DNA of 64,000 nt from an uncultured Cellulophaga sp. (GTDB taxonomy: Bacteria; Bacteroidota; Bacteroidia; Flavobacteriales; Flavobacteriaceae). This document shows positions 45,824-55,329 of this stretch, piece after piece. Below the pieces are notes generated by a model. The model worked only from the letters and a program-made list of their open reading frames with translations, did not search any database and was not told the DNA's origin. How positions within the stretch are numbered: position 1 is the first letter of the stretch; every line of letters begins with the position of its first letter. The translations under genes were made by a program, and so were the position numbers. The stretch lies in NCBI GenBank assembly GCA_947492955.1, contig CANLOV010000001.1:186001-250000 (forward strand), in the 5' to 3' direction.

Positions 45824-45836
45824 AAAAAAAACAGCC

Positions 45837-46820
45837 ATGAAAACAAGACTAGTATTTGCCTTTTTTTTTATTTCTATATCTATTAATGCTCAGAATCAAT
45901 ATTCTGAGTCTCTATCACCTCAAAATATGGAACCTGGAGTATACTATCAAGTTGGTCCTGGAGGTAATAATGGAACATTTAATTGGAGATATCCATATGG
46001 TACAAAATTATCAGTTCTAGCAGGTTCAAATCGACAATTTAGAAATTTTGAATTAATGGCATCTGTATATCCTTATGGAGATTTAATACTTAGACAATAC
46101 AATCCTGATAATAACATGTGGACAGATTGGAGGAAAATTTTAGTAGAAAATCAACAGGGTAATATAGGTGTAGGAACTACAAATCCATTAGCAAAGTTGC
46201 ATATAAATAATGGGAATAATTCTTATGGAGCAATTTTAGCAAATAGTTCAGAATCTGCTTTTGCATTATATACTAAATCTCTAGGTAGAGAAATTAATAC
46301 TGAAATGTTCCGATTAGGTTTAAAATATAATAATACAGAAGAAAATGGATTTATTTCTTTTTACAGAGGAGGAAGTAGTAGAGAAGGTTTTCTGGGATTT
46401 TCAACAAATGGTATTGAAAGAATTAGAATTGATAAGCATGGTGATGTAGGTATAGGTACAACAGATACTAAAGGTTTTAAATTAGGAGTAAATGGGAAAG
46501 TTGCAGCAGCAGAAGTAAAGGTTGCTTTATATAATAATTGGTCTGATTTTGTTTTTTATGATAATTATAAGTTACCAACTCTTAAAGAGGTAGAAAATTA
46601 TATAAAAGAAAAAGGGCATTTAAAGGATATACCTAGTGCAAAAGAAGTTGAAAAGAATGGCATATTTTTGGGAGAAATGAATGCTAAGTTATTACAGAAA
46701 ATAGAAGAGTTAACCTTATATACAATTCAACAAGAAAAGGAAATAGAAAGGCAAAAAGAAGAAATATTAGAACTTAAAAAATTAGAAGAAAGAATTAAAA
46801 AACTAGAGAGTAGAGACTAA
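45837..46820 (+). CDS. Secreted tail-fibre-like surface protein
   Basis: A 327-residue exported protein with signal peptide (residues 1-18, ending INAQ). Central repeats such as GNIGVGTTNPLAKLHI and GDVGIGTT are typical of phage-tail-fibre-like or beta-helix surface proteins of flavobacteria. The end carries the widespread segment YKLPTLKEVENYIKEKGHL with DIPSAKEVEKNGIFLGEMNAKLLQK, then a coiled coil (EKEIERQKEEILELKKLEER) that may form trimers. The related S74 chaperone-type tail is not clear. A heptamer repeat precedes the gene, so expression may be phase-variable. Function in adhesion is inference. Confidence 0.8.
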   Translation: MKTRLVFAFFFISISINAQNQYSESLSPQNMEPGVYYQVGPGGNNGTFNWRYPYGTKLSVLAGSNRQFRNFELMASVYPYGDLILRQYNPDNNMWTDWRKILVENQQGNIGVGTTNPLAKLHINNGNNSYGAILANSSESAFALYTKSLGREINTEMFRLGLKYNNTEENGFISFYRGGSSREGFLGFSTNGIERIRIDKHGDVGIGTTDTKGFKLGVNGKVAAAEVKVALYNNWSDFVFYDNYKLPTLKEVENYIKEKGHLKDIPSAKEVEKNGIFLGEMNAKLLQKIEELTLYTIQQEKEIERQKEEILELKKLEERIKKLESRD

Positions 46821-46845
46821 GTTTTTTGGATTTATTAACAAATTT

Positions 46846-46885
46846 AAAAACCTCATATCATTTATAAATGATATGAGGTTTTTTT
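46846..46885. terminator. Bidirectional terminator between convergent genes
   Basis: An 18-base perfect stem AAAAACCTCATATCATTT / AAATGATATGAGGTTTTT with a two-base loop and A and T runs on both sides. It serves the surface-protein gene and the convergent receiver/GT2 gene. Confidence 0.93.
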
Positions 46886-46919
46886 ATGCAGTGCTATAAA
46901 CGTTTTTCTAATATATACC

Positions 46920-48053
46920 CTATTTATAATGCACGGCGATTTTAGCCAATTGGCCAATAATTTTCACAGAATCTTTCATGGATAGTTTAGAGCCATCTGC
47001 ATGGATCCATCTTTTTAAAGGTTGTTCGCATATAAGACTTTGTACTTTGTCTTTTCCGTAATGCTTGCGCATGCGCATAAATATTTCCACATCAAAAAGC
47101 CAACGGGTAATAAACTTTTTATGAAATACAAGTTGTGCAATTTCTTTATCCATTATTTTGGCACCGCATTGGGTGTCTTTAAAAGGCATTCCTAAAATGG
47201 TACGTATAATTAAATTAATAATCATACTAATAATTTTACGAGCAGATTCTTTGGTAATATTAGCGCCCATTCTGCTAATTCTAGAACCACTTACAATTTT
47301 AAAATCTGAATTTTCCATAGTTTGTACCAGGTCATCAAAATCTCTAAAATCGGTAGATAAATCGGCATCTAAATAGCCAATATAATTTAATTGTGGGTCT
47401 TTGGAAAGGTGTAAAATACCTTGGCGAACGGCTTCTGCTTTTCCGCCATTTTTTTCGCAATTGTAAATGCTAATGGTATCTTCATTTCCTTTGCGTAACT
47501 CTTCTAAAACTTTTAGCGTATTATCAGTACTACCATCGTTTACAAAACATAAATGGTATCCTAAGTTTTTATGTGTAAAATCCTGAAATATAGCACTAGA
47601 GAGTCTGTCTTCTTCATTATAACAAGGTATAACTACACCAACGCAGTATTGCTGTAGCATTTGTGCGGTTTCATTTTTTTGTGTTGTAGTTGTGTTGTTT
47701 CCTAAAATTCGTTTTACCCGTGCTGCTACTTCGTTAAGACTTACAGGTTTTTTCATGTAATCATTAATACCTAAATCGAACCCATCAATAATAATATTTT
47801 CATTGGTATTTCCAGACATTACTAGGATAGGAATATCCGATTTAGATGCTACTCTAATATGTTTTACTACTTCTAAACCAGACATATCTGGCATATTAAT
47901 ATCTACAATTACTAAATCTGGCTTAAAAGAGTTAAAATAGGCTTTGCCTAACTTACCATTATTGGCAGTTTGGACTTCGTATCCTAATGCTTTAAGTTTT
48001 TTTTCTAATGAAAGTAAAATCAATTGTTGATCATCAATAGTAAGAATTTTCAT
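46920..48053 (-). CDS. Response-regulator receiver fused to GT2 glycosyltransferase
   Basis: A 377-residue fusion of a two-component receiver domain (residues 1-118) to a family 2 glycosyltransferase. The receiver has D7/D8, phosphoacceptor D51 in VIVDINMPD, S80 and K102, all intact. A short linker (residues 119-134) leads to the GT2 domain with VIPCYNEEDRL, NDGSTDNT, the D229-A-D231 DxD motif, and KDTQCGAKI, which marks the dolichyl/polyprenyl-phosphate sugar transferase group. There is no clear DNA-binding domain. Phosphorylation could control sugar transfer to a polyprenyl carrier. The gene is divergent from the GT-C operon. Confidence 0.9.
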   Translation of the reverse strand: MKILTIDDQQLILLSLEKKLKALGYEVQTANNGKLGKAYFNSFKPDLVIVDINMPDMSGLEVVKHIRVASKSDIPILVMSGNTNENIIIDGFDLGINDYMKKPVSLNEVAARVKRILGNNTTTTQKNETAQMLQQYCVGVVIPCYNEEDRLSSAIFQDFTHKNLGYHLCFVNDGSTDNTLKVLEELRKGNEDTISIYNCEKNGGKAEAVRQGILHLSKDPQLNYIGYLDADLSTDFRDFDDLVQTMENSDFKIVSGSRISRMGANITKESARKIISMIINLIIRTILGMPFKDTQCGAKIMDKEIAQLVFHKKFITRWLFDVEIFMRMRKHYGKDKVQSLICEQPLKRWIHADGSKLSMKDSVKIIGQLAKIAVHYK

Positions 48054-48143
48054 AGGCTAAGTTTTATAGTTTTTTGGTCGATTTAGGAAAACAAAAGCTA
48101 ATTACTTTTCTATAAATTTATTAGGGAATAACGCCGAAAATAG

Positions 48144-48182
48144 CTGTAGAAAGTTGAATTGCAATTTTCTGTAGACTAACGG
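48144..48182. promoter_or_regulatory. Bipartite regulatory motif, copy A
   Basis: GTAGAAAGTTGAA (48146-48158) followed by CAATTTT and CTGTAGACTAACGG (48169-48182), 85 bases before the GT-C gene. A closely similar pair lies at 58107-58139. Confidence 0.5.
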
Positions 48183-48213
48183 TTTTTTCCATAGGATGAT
48201 TGATTATGCTATT

Positions 48214-48247
48214 ATATAACAATATTTTTACCTTTATATTGTTATAT
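48214..48247. promoter_or_regulatory. Perfect 12-bp inverted repeat (operator candidate)
   Basis: ATATAACAATAT (48214-48225) and its exact reverse complement ATATTGTTATAT (48236-48247) are separated by ten bases, 19 bases before the GT-C start and 160 bases from the start of the receiver/GT2 gene. Confidence 0.65.
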
Positions 48248-48266
48248 TTTCCTACAAAATAATTAA

Positions 48267-51200
48267 ATGAGCAGAACCAATACCTTATTAGTATTAGCCT
48301 TGGTCATTGGAATTGCATTCCATGGTGCTGCCCTATTTTTTACATTAGAGTATACCTACGATGCGCTTATTCATTTGTTTTTTGCCGATCATTATGCAAA
48401 TAGTTGGTTTGAGCCTTGGGATTATCGTTGGTATACAGGTTTTACAGTACATGCTTATCCGCCTTTGGTGCACCAAAGTATTGCATTGTTTTCTTATATA
48501 GGAGGGCTAAAATTTGGAATGTTTACAGTAGCCTTTATTGCAATTGTATTATTTATTACAGGAGTTTATAGGTATGGGTTATTAGTAACAGCTAATAGGC
48601 GTGTGGCAGGTTATGCTGCATTATTAGCCGTATTTTCATCGACCTTTATAGAAACGCTGCATATTTTTGGGCAGCTACCTAGTGTTATTGGACTTTCGGT
48701 CTTATTACATGCTATGCCAGAAATTTATTTATGGATAAAAACGGGGAAATATAAATATCTTTTAACCTCTCTTTCTTTACTAGCAGTTACGGTAACCTCG
48801 CACCATGTAACTCCAATTTTTGGAATGGTATTTTTTATTTTTCCCTTAATAGGAATGGTTATTATGGATACTGCTGGCGAAAAAGTAGAATCTATTAAGG
48901 CTGTATCTTTTAAACTATTTTTTAAGGCCTTTAAAAAGCTTCTGCCAAGAATTATAAGCTTTGGGTTTTTATCTTTAGTCTTAATAATTACATGTATTTT
49001 ACCGTATTGGATAAATTCTAAAAAAAATCCAATAACCCAAGTGCCAATACCCCATGGTTCTAGAGATAATTTTTTAGAAGTAACTTCATCGGGCTTGGTT
49101 TTTTTTATTATCCCTTGGGGAATATTACTCTTTGTTTTACCTTATATATTTTATCGTTTTTATAGCAAGCGCTATTTGTTTTACGGATTATCTATTAGTA
49201 TGCTAACGCTATTAGGAACAGGAGGTACTACAGCTATTCCTTTAAAAATATTAGGAGAAACAGCTTTTAATATTTTAACCTTAGATCGTTTTACATTATG
49301 GGCAACCATAATGGCTCTGCCATTGTTTGGAGAGTTTATGTATAGGTTGGTAGAAGGAGATTTAAGAACAATACTCCAAAATCGTTTTGGAAGTGTGTAC
49401 CATAGAATACTAGGAGGGTTTTTGGTTGGCGGAATGCTATTTATGGTGGTTTTTACTATGAGTTTGGGATATTTTAGACCATCGCAGCCACAGAAAATAA
49501 ACATGTTGCCTATTGTTAATTTTTTAAGTCAGGATAATCATGATCAATGGCGGTATTTACCACTAGGTTTTGGGGATCAAATGGCTTGGTTGTCTGCGCA
49601 AACAAATGCCATGACGGTAGACGGAAACTATCATTCTGCTAGGAGATTACCAGAATTAACCACAAGAGCTATTGAGCGTTTAGAAAATTCTAAATTTAGA
49701 GGGGTAGAAGGTATAGGTTCGCTACAGCAATTTTTAACAGTACCAGAGAAGTATCATTTAAAATATATATTTTCTAATGATAAGTTTTATGATCCCATTT
49801 TATATTTCTGCGGATGGCAACGTTTACAGCAATTAGAAAACGGAATTATGGTTTGGGAAAAATTAAATATACCACCTTTACCAGCTATTTTACCTAAAGA
49901 AGAGGCCCCAGTTTTTTTAAAAATAATGTGGGGAATACTACCTCTTTTAACTGTTGTAATTGCTTTTGTTTTAAATGTACAATTGTTATGGTATCGTTTA
50001 TTAAAAACTAAAAAAAGGCTAGTACCAGCTTATATGGCTTATAAAATTAGCTATACTAAATTTTCGTCCAAGTTAGTTTTTGTGGGGCATGTTTGGGCAG
50101 TAATTTTATTGTTGTTTTTATTTTTTGGGATGTATCAGTTTTATGTAAAAAATAGTGCTCAGATTGCTCCTAAAAATGTGATACATGCGTATTATGACGC
50201 TTTAGATTTTAAAGAGTTTAAGAGGGCCTATTCTTATTTAAATCCTAGTAGTAATGTTTCTTTACCACAATACATGTTAGAAGTAGCTGTAAGCGATGGT
50301 ATTCTTAGTTCGTATGCTAAATTAGATGCTATTTCGGTTACGTTTATTAATAAAACATCGGATAGGGTTAAAGCACGGGTGCAAACAAAATGGATAACGC
50401 CATTAGAGAAAATAAATAAAACCTACTATCATGAAATTTTAAAAAAAGAAGGGAAATGGTATATAACACCTGCTGCCTTAGATAAAGATATTCCGCCAGA
50501 CCAATTGTTTACAACAAATACCACTTCTTTTTATAACCATGGTAGACGTAGAATAACTACTCAGCAAACGCATCATGAAGATGTGTTACAACAACCTGTA
50601 TTAGAAATACTATCTGCAAAATTGGTAAAATATAAAAACAGGTATGCTATAGTAGGCGAATTACAAAATATAGATAATGTACCAGCAGATGTGGTTGTAA
50701 AAGCAACACTTTATAATGATGCTAATAAGGAGCTAGCAAATTTTAGTGCTAAGTATCATATAAAACACAAATTAATGCCTAAAGAAACTACTACATTTAA
50801 AATAAATTTTGAGGGTATTGCCTGGTCTAAAACGGAAGATACAATTCCGCCAACGTTTAACCCAGATGAATTTACACCAGTAGCATTAGAAGAGCAACCT
50901 ACAAAATTTAATATACAATGTGCCGCCAATGTAGCAAATACAGATTTATACAAACAGGTTTCTTTACAAAACATAGTTTTTACCGAAAAAGGAATACTGG
51001 GAACACTTTTTAATTCGGGAATACAAGAGGTAACCATACCGCAATTGTTAGTTTCTTATTATAATGAAACTAAAGAATTGCTATGGGTAGATCATCAGTT
51101 TTTGGCAGAAGGAATACGTGTGCAGCGAAAGCAGTATTTTAATTATGTTCCTATGAATGTAGATCATATAAAAGTGATTAATTCTAGTATGGAAAATTGT

Positions 51201-51353
51201 TTTGTAAATGGTTTGCCTAATGCTAGTATTGCTACAAAATTATTTCCGGATAGAAACCAAAGTCATGCAAAGCATCAATTACAAAATTATAAAGGCAATG
51301 GATTTACTGCTTTAAAGTTTGAGTTAAATAGTTATATAGGAAACCCTAAGTAA
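48267..51353 (+). CDS. GT-C-like membrane glycosyltransferase with large extracytoplasmic tail
   Basis: A 1028-residue membrane protein. The first about 630 residues contain eleven to thirteen hydrophobic helices. Between the first two is an extracytoplasmic loop with acidic residues (YTYDALIHLFFADHYANSW), the layout of GT-C glycosyltransferases that use lipid-phosphate sugars. The last helix is near residues 611-628. The remaining about 390 residues are soluble and look like an NTF2/SnoaL-type part followed by beta domains. It starts a three-gene operon: the next gene begins one base after its stop. It is not a family I can name; the GT-C call is inference. Confidence 0.7.
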   Translation: MSRTNTLLVLALVIGIAFHGAALFFTLEYTYDALIHLFFADHYANSWFEPWDYRWYTGFTVHAYPPLVHQSIALFSYIGGLKFGMFTVAFIAIVLFITGVYRYGLLVTANRRVAGYAALLAVFSSTFIETLHIFGQLPSVIGLSVLLHAMPEIYLWIKTGKYKYLLTSLSLLAVTVTSHHVTPIFGMVFFIFPLIGMVIMDTAGEKVESIKAVSFKLFFKAFKKLLPRIISFGFLSLVLIITCILPYWINSKKNPITQVPIPHGSRDNFLEVTSSGLVFFIIPWGILLFVLPYIFYRFYSKRYLFYGLSISMLTLLGTGGTTAIPLKILGETAFNILTLDRFTLWATIMALPLFGEFMYRLVEGDLRTILQNRFGSVYHRILGGFLVGGMLFMVVFTMSLGYFRPSQPQKINMLPIVNFLSQDNHDQWRYLPLGFGDQMAWLSAQTNAMTVDGNYHSARRLPELTTRAIERLENSKFRGVEGIGSLQQFLTVPEKYHLKYIFSNDKFYDPILYFCGWQRLQQLENGIMVWEKLNIPPLPAILPKEEAPVFLKIMWGILPLLTVVIAFVLNVQLLWYRLLKTKKRLVPAYMAYKISYTKFSSKLVFVGHVWAVILLLFLFFGMYQFYVKNSAQIAPKNVIHAYYDALDFKEFKRAYSYLNPSSNVSLPQYMLEVAVSDGILSSYAKLDAISVTFINKTSDRVKARVQTKWITPLEKINKTYYHEILKKEGKWYITPAALDKDIPPDQLFTTNTTSFYNHGRRRITTQQTHHEDVLQQPVLEILSAKLVKYKNRYAIVGELQNIDNVPADVVVKATLYNDANKELANFSAKYHIKHKLMPKETTTFKINFEGIAWSKTEDTIPPTFNPDEFTPVALEEQPTKFNIQCAANVANTDLYKQVSLQNIVFTEKGILGTLFNSGIQEVTIPQLLVSYYNETKELLWVDHQFLAEGIRVQRKQYFNYVPMNVDHIKVINSSMENCFVNGLPNASIATKLFPDRNQSHAKHQLQNYKGNGFTALKFELNSYIGNPK

Positions 51354-51354
51354 T

Positions 51355-52581
51355 ATGAATAAAATAAGTTGTTTATGGCTAGTATTACTGTTTTTAAACA
51401 GCTGCGTTCCTGTAGCTGAAAATAAGACGGAAGCTATCTTAAATGCAACGCTAATCACTAAAAAGCAAGAATATATTGCAGGACAAAAAATAATATTGAA
51501 ATACCGTATCTCAGGAGAAAATATACCAATGTTATTAGTAGAAAATGCATATGGTACTTCTTTAATACAAGGGAGAAAGGAGCATAATGAAGTTGTTTAT
51601 ATTTTTCCATCAAACTATAGTAATAGAGTAGGTAAATGCAGTTTTAAATTAATAGGGAATAAAGAAAAATTAGATGCAGGTGATATATATATACACCCAG
51701 CAGTTACTAAAACAAGAAATATAGAAACCTATATGGGGCCTCCGAGTATTATTGCAGGAGGTAAGGATTATACAATGCTAGTAAATGTCCCTTTAGATAC
51801 ATATGATAACCCACTAGCAGATAGTACTGCTGTTACTATAAACCAACAATTTAATAGTGCTATTACAACAACAGAAGTTAAGTTAAAGAATTTTATAGGG
51901 TGGAAAAATATATATGCCCCAGAAAAGTCGGGAAGAATTTTAGTATCAGCTTTGTGTAATGCCTTGGCTTCTAAAGAACTAAATGCTATTGTTTTTCCGG
52001 CAAATGCTACAGATTTTAAAATTGATTATGAGCGTGTACATAAATATGCAGATGGAAACCAAGTTGTAAGCTTAAAGACATCTATTATATATGATGAATA
52101 TAAGAATGTGGTAAGCGATGGGACCTTGGTAAATTTTATAATAGAAAATAAGGAAGGAACAAAATTATATGCTTCTGGTACTACGATTAGTGGTATTGCA
52201 ACCGCTAAAATGTTACACCCAGTAGTAGCAGATCGTTGGAATGTTACCGCATACATTACGGGTGCAGCAAAAAGTAACCCTTTGCTTGTAAATTTTGAAT
52301 CGGCAGTAGAAAATTATAAGATTAGTCATTCTAAAGATTTTAGAACAATTACTGTAGGACCTATAAAAAGTTTTATGAAACAGTTAGTTCCAGATGGTAT
52401 CATTATTAGTTGTGCTATTTATAATCAAAATAATAAACTACTAGAAACAAAAACAACAACGTCTAGAAAAGGGATAGGGACCTTTTATTTAGATACAGAT
52501 TTTTACAGCAAAGGAGCCTATCAAATTAAAATAAAAAGTATGGGCTTATTAAAAGAAACCAATATTATTTTGCATGAATAA
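51355..52581 (+). CDS. Lipoprotein with Ig-like (invasin/Big-type) domains
   Basis: A 408-residue predicted lipoprotein, signal ending LNSC with acylated C17. The rest is beta-rich. Repeated patterns (AGGKDYTMLVNVPLDTYDNPLADSTAVTI and GNQVVSLKTSIIYDEYKNVVSDGTLVNF) match Big-1/invasin-like Ig domains, residues about 120-220 and 220-320. It has no enzymatic motif. It lies one base after the GT-C gene and overlaps the GH gene by eight bases, so it probably belongs to the same machinery at the membrane surface. Its exact role is unknown. Confidence 0.7.
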   Translation: MNKISCLWLVLLFLNSCVPVAENKTEAILNATLITKKQEYIAGQKIILKYRISGENIPMLLVENAYGTSLIQGRKEHNEVVYIFPSNYSNRVGKCSFKLIGNKEKLDAGDIYIHPAVTKTRNIETYMGPPSIIAGGKDYTMLVNVPLDTYDNPLADSTAVTINQQFNSAITTTEVKLKNFIGWKNIYAPEKSGRILVSALCNALASKELNAIVFPANATDFKIDYERVHKYADGNQVVSLKTSIIYDEYKNVVSDGTLVNFIIENKEGTKLYASGTTISGIATAKMLHPVVADRWNVTAYITGAAKSNPLLVNFESAVENYKISHSKDFRTITVGPIKSFMKQLVPDGIIISCAIYNQNNKLLETKTTTSRKGIGTFYLDTDFYSKGAYQIKIKSMGLLKETNIILHE

Positions 52582-54100
52582 GAGGTGGAATAGAAATATG
52601 TACAGGGCTCTATTACTAATTTCTTTTTTAGTAATAAATGCTTTAATTCTATACGGAATTAGTGCTGTGTTATCGTATTTAAATACGGGTGCAGATAAAT
52701 CCTCCATACTACATTTACAAGCAGAAATAAATGAAGCGTATTTACCAAAAATAGTATGGGGAGATTTGCAGAACCAAGGGCGACCCATGGAAGAGCAAAC
52801 TCTAAAAGAAATAGAAAAAGATTATTTAAGTGCTTGGCACGTGCGTAACATAGCTTATAAAAATAATGATACCTACGGATTAGCAGATTATTATACCGAT
52901 AGTGCCCGAGTAAAAGTCTATAAAACGATAGCTATTAATAAAAAGAATAAAACAACTATAGATCGCACCACACTAGCACATAAGCCTTCTTTAGATTTTT
53001 ATAGTGCCGATGGTACTTTGGTAGTATTTACAGATACCAATGTAATAGCGTACAAAGAAACTCTAGTAAATAATAAAGTTGTATTTAGAGAAAAGGATAC
53101 TACATCTTATAAGGTAATGATGCTTTTAGAAGATGGTTTTTGGCGTATTAGGCATATGGTAACCATTGCTAATAAAAAAGAGCCTGCTGCAATTAATACT
53201 AAAATTTCTACTAAAGAAATAGTTGATATAAAAGGACTTAATTATTACCCAAAAAATAGTCCTTGGGATATGTATGGGAAACAATTTAGCGATAGTATTA
53301 TTAGTGCCGATTTTCAAATTTTAAAAGATATGGGGCTTAATACAGTTAGAGTGTTTGTTCCGTATACAGACTTTGGAGAAGCAAATGTAATACCAGATAA
53401 ATTAGAAAAACTAAAAAAGGTTTTAAAAGTTGCAGAAAAGAATGAGATAAAAGTGGTACTTACATTGTTCGATTTTTATGGTAATTATGATATTATAGAT
53501 TGGACTTTAACCCATAGGCATGCAGAAACTATTGTAACAGCGCTTAAAGATTATAAAGCAGTATTGGCTTGGGATATTAAGAACGAACCCGATTTAGATT
53601 TTGAATCTCGAGGGAAAGAAAAAGTACTAGCTTGGTTAACCCATATGGCAAATGCCATTAAAACTTGGGATACCCAAAAACCAGTAACTATTGGTTGGTC
53701 TAATGCCACTGCAGCTACACTTTTAGCCAATGAGGTAGATTTTGTTTCTTTTCATTATTACAAAAAGCCATCTGCTTTTGCGGCAAGCTATACGGCATTA
53801 AAAAAGGCGGTTCCTAATAAGCCTATTGTATTGCAAGAGTATGGAATATCATCTTACAGTGGTGTGTGGAATGCATTTACAGGTTCTCATAAAAAACAAG
53901 CTTTGTATTATAAAGAGATGCAAGCAGTAATACAAGAAAATAAAATTCCTTATTTATTCTGGACCATGTACAATTTTGAAAAAATACCAACATCGGTAGT
54001 AGGGACATTACCGTGGCGTAAACAGCCTCAAAAATATTACGGTTTTATAAATAGTGATGGAAGTAAAAAGGCTTCTGTGGAGTATTTGGATGAAAAATAG
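52574..54100 (+). CDS. Membrane-anchored clan-A glycoside hydrolase (GH5-like)
   Basis: A 508-residue protein anchored by an N-terminal helix (residues 9-33). Residues 70-205 form a domain resembling SnoaL/NTF2-like folds. The remainder is a TIM barrel of glycoside hydrolase clan A, near GH5/cellulase: the acid/base glutamate is E338 in WDIKNEPD and the nucleophile is E422 in VLQEYGISS. It may trim or release a polysaccharide during export, as known for glycan-synthase gene clusters. It ends one base before a convergent gene. The GH family number is uncertain. Confidence 0.82.
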   Translation: MNKRWNRNMYRALLLISFLVINALILYGISAVLSYLNTGADKSSILHLQAEINEAYLPKIVWGDLQNQGRPMEEQTLKEIEKDYLSAWHVRNIAYKNNDTYGLADYYTDSARVKVYKTIAINKKNKTTIDRTTLAHKPSLDFYSADGTLVVFTDTNVIAYKETLVNNKVVFREKDTTSYKVMMLLEDGFWRIRHMVTIANKKEPAAINTKISTKEIVDIKGLNYYPKNSPWDMYGKQFSDSIISADFQILKDMGLNTVRVFVPYTDFGEANVIPDKLEKLKKVLKVAEKNEIKVVLTLFDFYGNYDIIDWTLTHRHAETIVTALKDYKAVLAWDIKNEPDLDFESRGKEKVLAWLTHMANAIKTWDTQKPVTIGWSNATAATLLANEVDFVSFHYYKKPSAFAASYTALKKAVPNKPIVLQEYGISSYSGVWNAFTGSHKKQALYYKEMQAVIQENKIPYLFWTMYNFEKIPTSVVGTLPWRKQPQKYYGFINSDGSKKASVEYLDEK

Positions 54101-54101
54101 T

Positions 54102-54506
54102 TTAATAATTACTAGACTTTAGAATCTTATTTAGGTAATATTTTATAATACAGGCGAATGTTATTCCTATTGAATAGGCTATTAAATCACTCCATAAGAA
54201 ACCTTGACCTAATATTAATCTTCCAAATGGGTTATTTCGAATTTTGATAAGCCAATTAATTTGTATTAGCTGACTAAATTCAACAATAAAACAAATACCT
54301 AAACTATATAAAGCTAGTTTTTTAATATTAAGATTAGGATATAGAAAGGCTATAATCCAAAAAATCATCATGGCCCATAATAAATCACCCAAACCTAAAT
54401 TAATTATTTTGGGAAGGTAAGCAGCGTACCGTCTTGATGCTAAACCAATTATTATTGTAATAATGGTTAATAAGAGGTAATAATACCTGTTTTTAATCAA
54501 AGTCAT
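54102..54506 (-). CDS. DUF2809 family membrane protein
   Basis: A 134-residue integral membrane protein with four hydrophobic helices, of the DUF2809 family (LASRRYAAYLPKIINLGLGDLLWAMMIFW and FIVEFSQLIQINWL). The start MTLIKNRYY is preferred, which overlaps the end of the upstream gene by 14 bases; the alternative ATG 21 bases upstream gives a 35-base overlap. Function is unknown. It is in one unit with the 278-residue hypothetical protein and both look like an insertion into the glycan locus. Confidence 0.75.
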   Translation of the reverse strand: MTLIKNRYYYLLLTIITIIIGLASRRYAAYLPKIINLGLGDLLWAMMIFWIIAFLYPNLNIKKLALYSLGICFIVEFSQLIQINWLIKIRNNPFGRLILGQGFLWSDLIAYSIGITFACIIKYYLNKILKSSNY

Positions 54507-55329
54507 AATGATCACTCCAATCTCCATCGCTATTAAAATCGAAATACTCGTCAGTGGAATCGAAAATTTCTGATATATTAGGAATTAAATCAAAAACTGA
54601 TGAATCGAAATCATCTATGAAATCAATCCAAACTAAATCGTCATAATTTTCATTATTATCACTGGTACCTATTGTTGAAATCGTTTTTAACTTTTCTAAA
54701 AGTTCAAATTTTAAGTTTTTGAGTAGAAAAATATTTCCTTGAAGAAATAATATTAATTCTAATGCTTTGTTAGGGTTGTTATAAATTAAATCAGCAATAT
54801 TTTCATCTACTTCAGTTAAATATTTTGTAATATTCTTTTTTAGGATAGTCCCTTTTATATTAGTTTTAATCCTAGAGAAAATAATAGAAATTAAATCGAT
54901 TTTAAAAAGATTGTTTATTTTTAAATCATTAATAATTTGTTTTTTATACTTGTAATTAGAAGATATCTCTTTAAATATTGTTTTTAAGTAAGGTTTTAAT
55001 TGATAGTAACTTTCTTCATCGATTATTTTAGTAAAATATTTTTCAAATTGATTAGACTTGTACTTTGCGAAATTTTTGCCAGTTTCAATTATTATATATT
55101 CTCTTAAATATAAATCTTTTGGATGAGCTTTTCTTAGTGATTTTTTTATAATCAGAACTTGTTTTAAAATTAAGTCAAATAAAGTTAACTTTAAGAGTTC
55201 AATCAATTCTACATTTGGCTCTAAAATTAATTTAGTTCCAGCAGGTTTTAACTGTGATAATTTATAAATATGTGAATCCTCGAATTTAGAATTAGGACTA
55301 AACGTTATTATTTTTTTACTGTTTTTCAA
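54493..55329 (-). CDS. Hypothetical protein, 278 residues
   Basis: An unrecognised 278-residue protein without a signal or membrane helix. Most of it is predicted helical and rich in Lys, Ile, Asn and Leu. The last 50 residues are very acidic, with Asp, Ser, Asn and Tyr (DDLVWIDFIDDFDSSVFDL, FDSTDEYFDFNSDGD). Base composition looks even lower in GC than that of its neighbours. Its stop overlaps the DUF2809 start. It might be a recently acquired gene pair. No function can be suggested. Confidence 0.6.
   Translation of the reverse strand: MKNSKKIITFSPNSKFEDSHIYKLSQLKPAGTKLILEPNVELIELLKLTLFDLILKQVLIIKKSLRKAHPKDLYLREYIIIETGKNFAKYKSNQFEKYFTKIIDEESYYQLKPYLKTIFKEISSNYKYKKQIINDLKINNLFKIDLISIIFSRIKTNIKGTILKKNITKYLTEVDENIADLIYNNPNKALELILFLQGNIFLLKNLKFELLEKLKTISTIGTSDNNENYDDLVWIDFIDDFDSSVFDLIPNISEIFDSTDEYFDFNSDGDWSDHYDFD

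Noticed and set aside
45775-45831. Heptamer tract as a CRISPR array
   Set aside because: Units of seven bases without spacers and without cas genes are not a CRISPR array.
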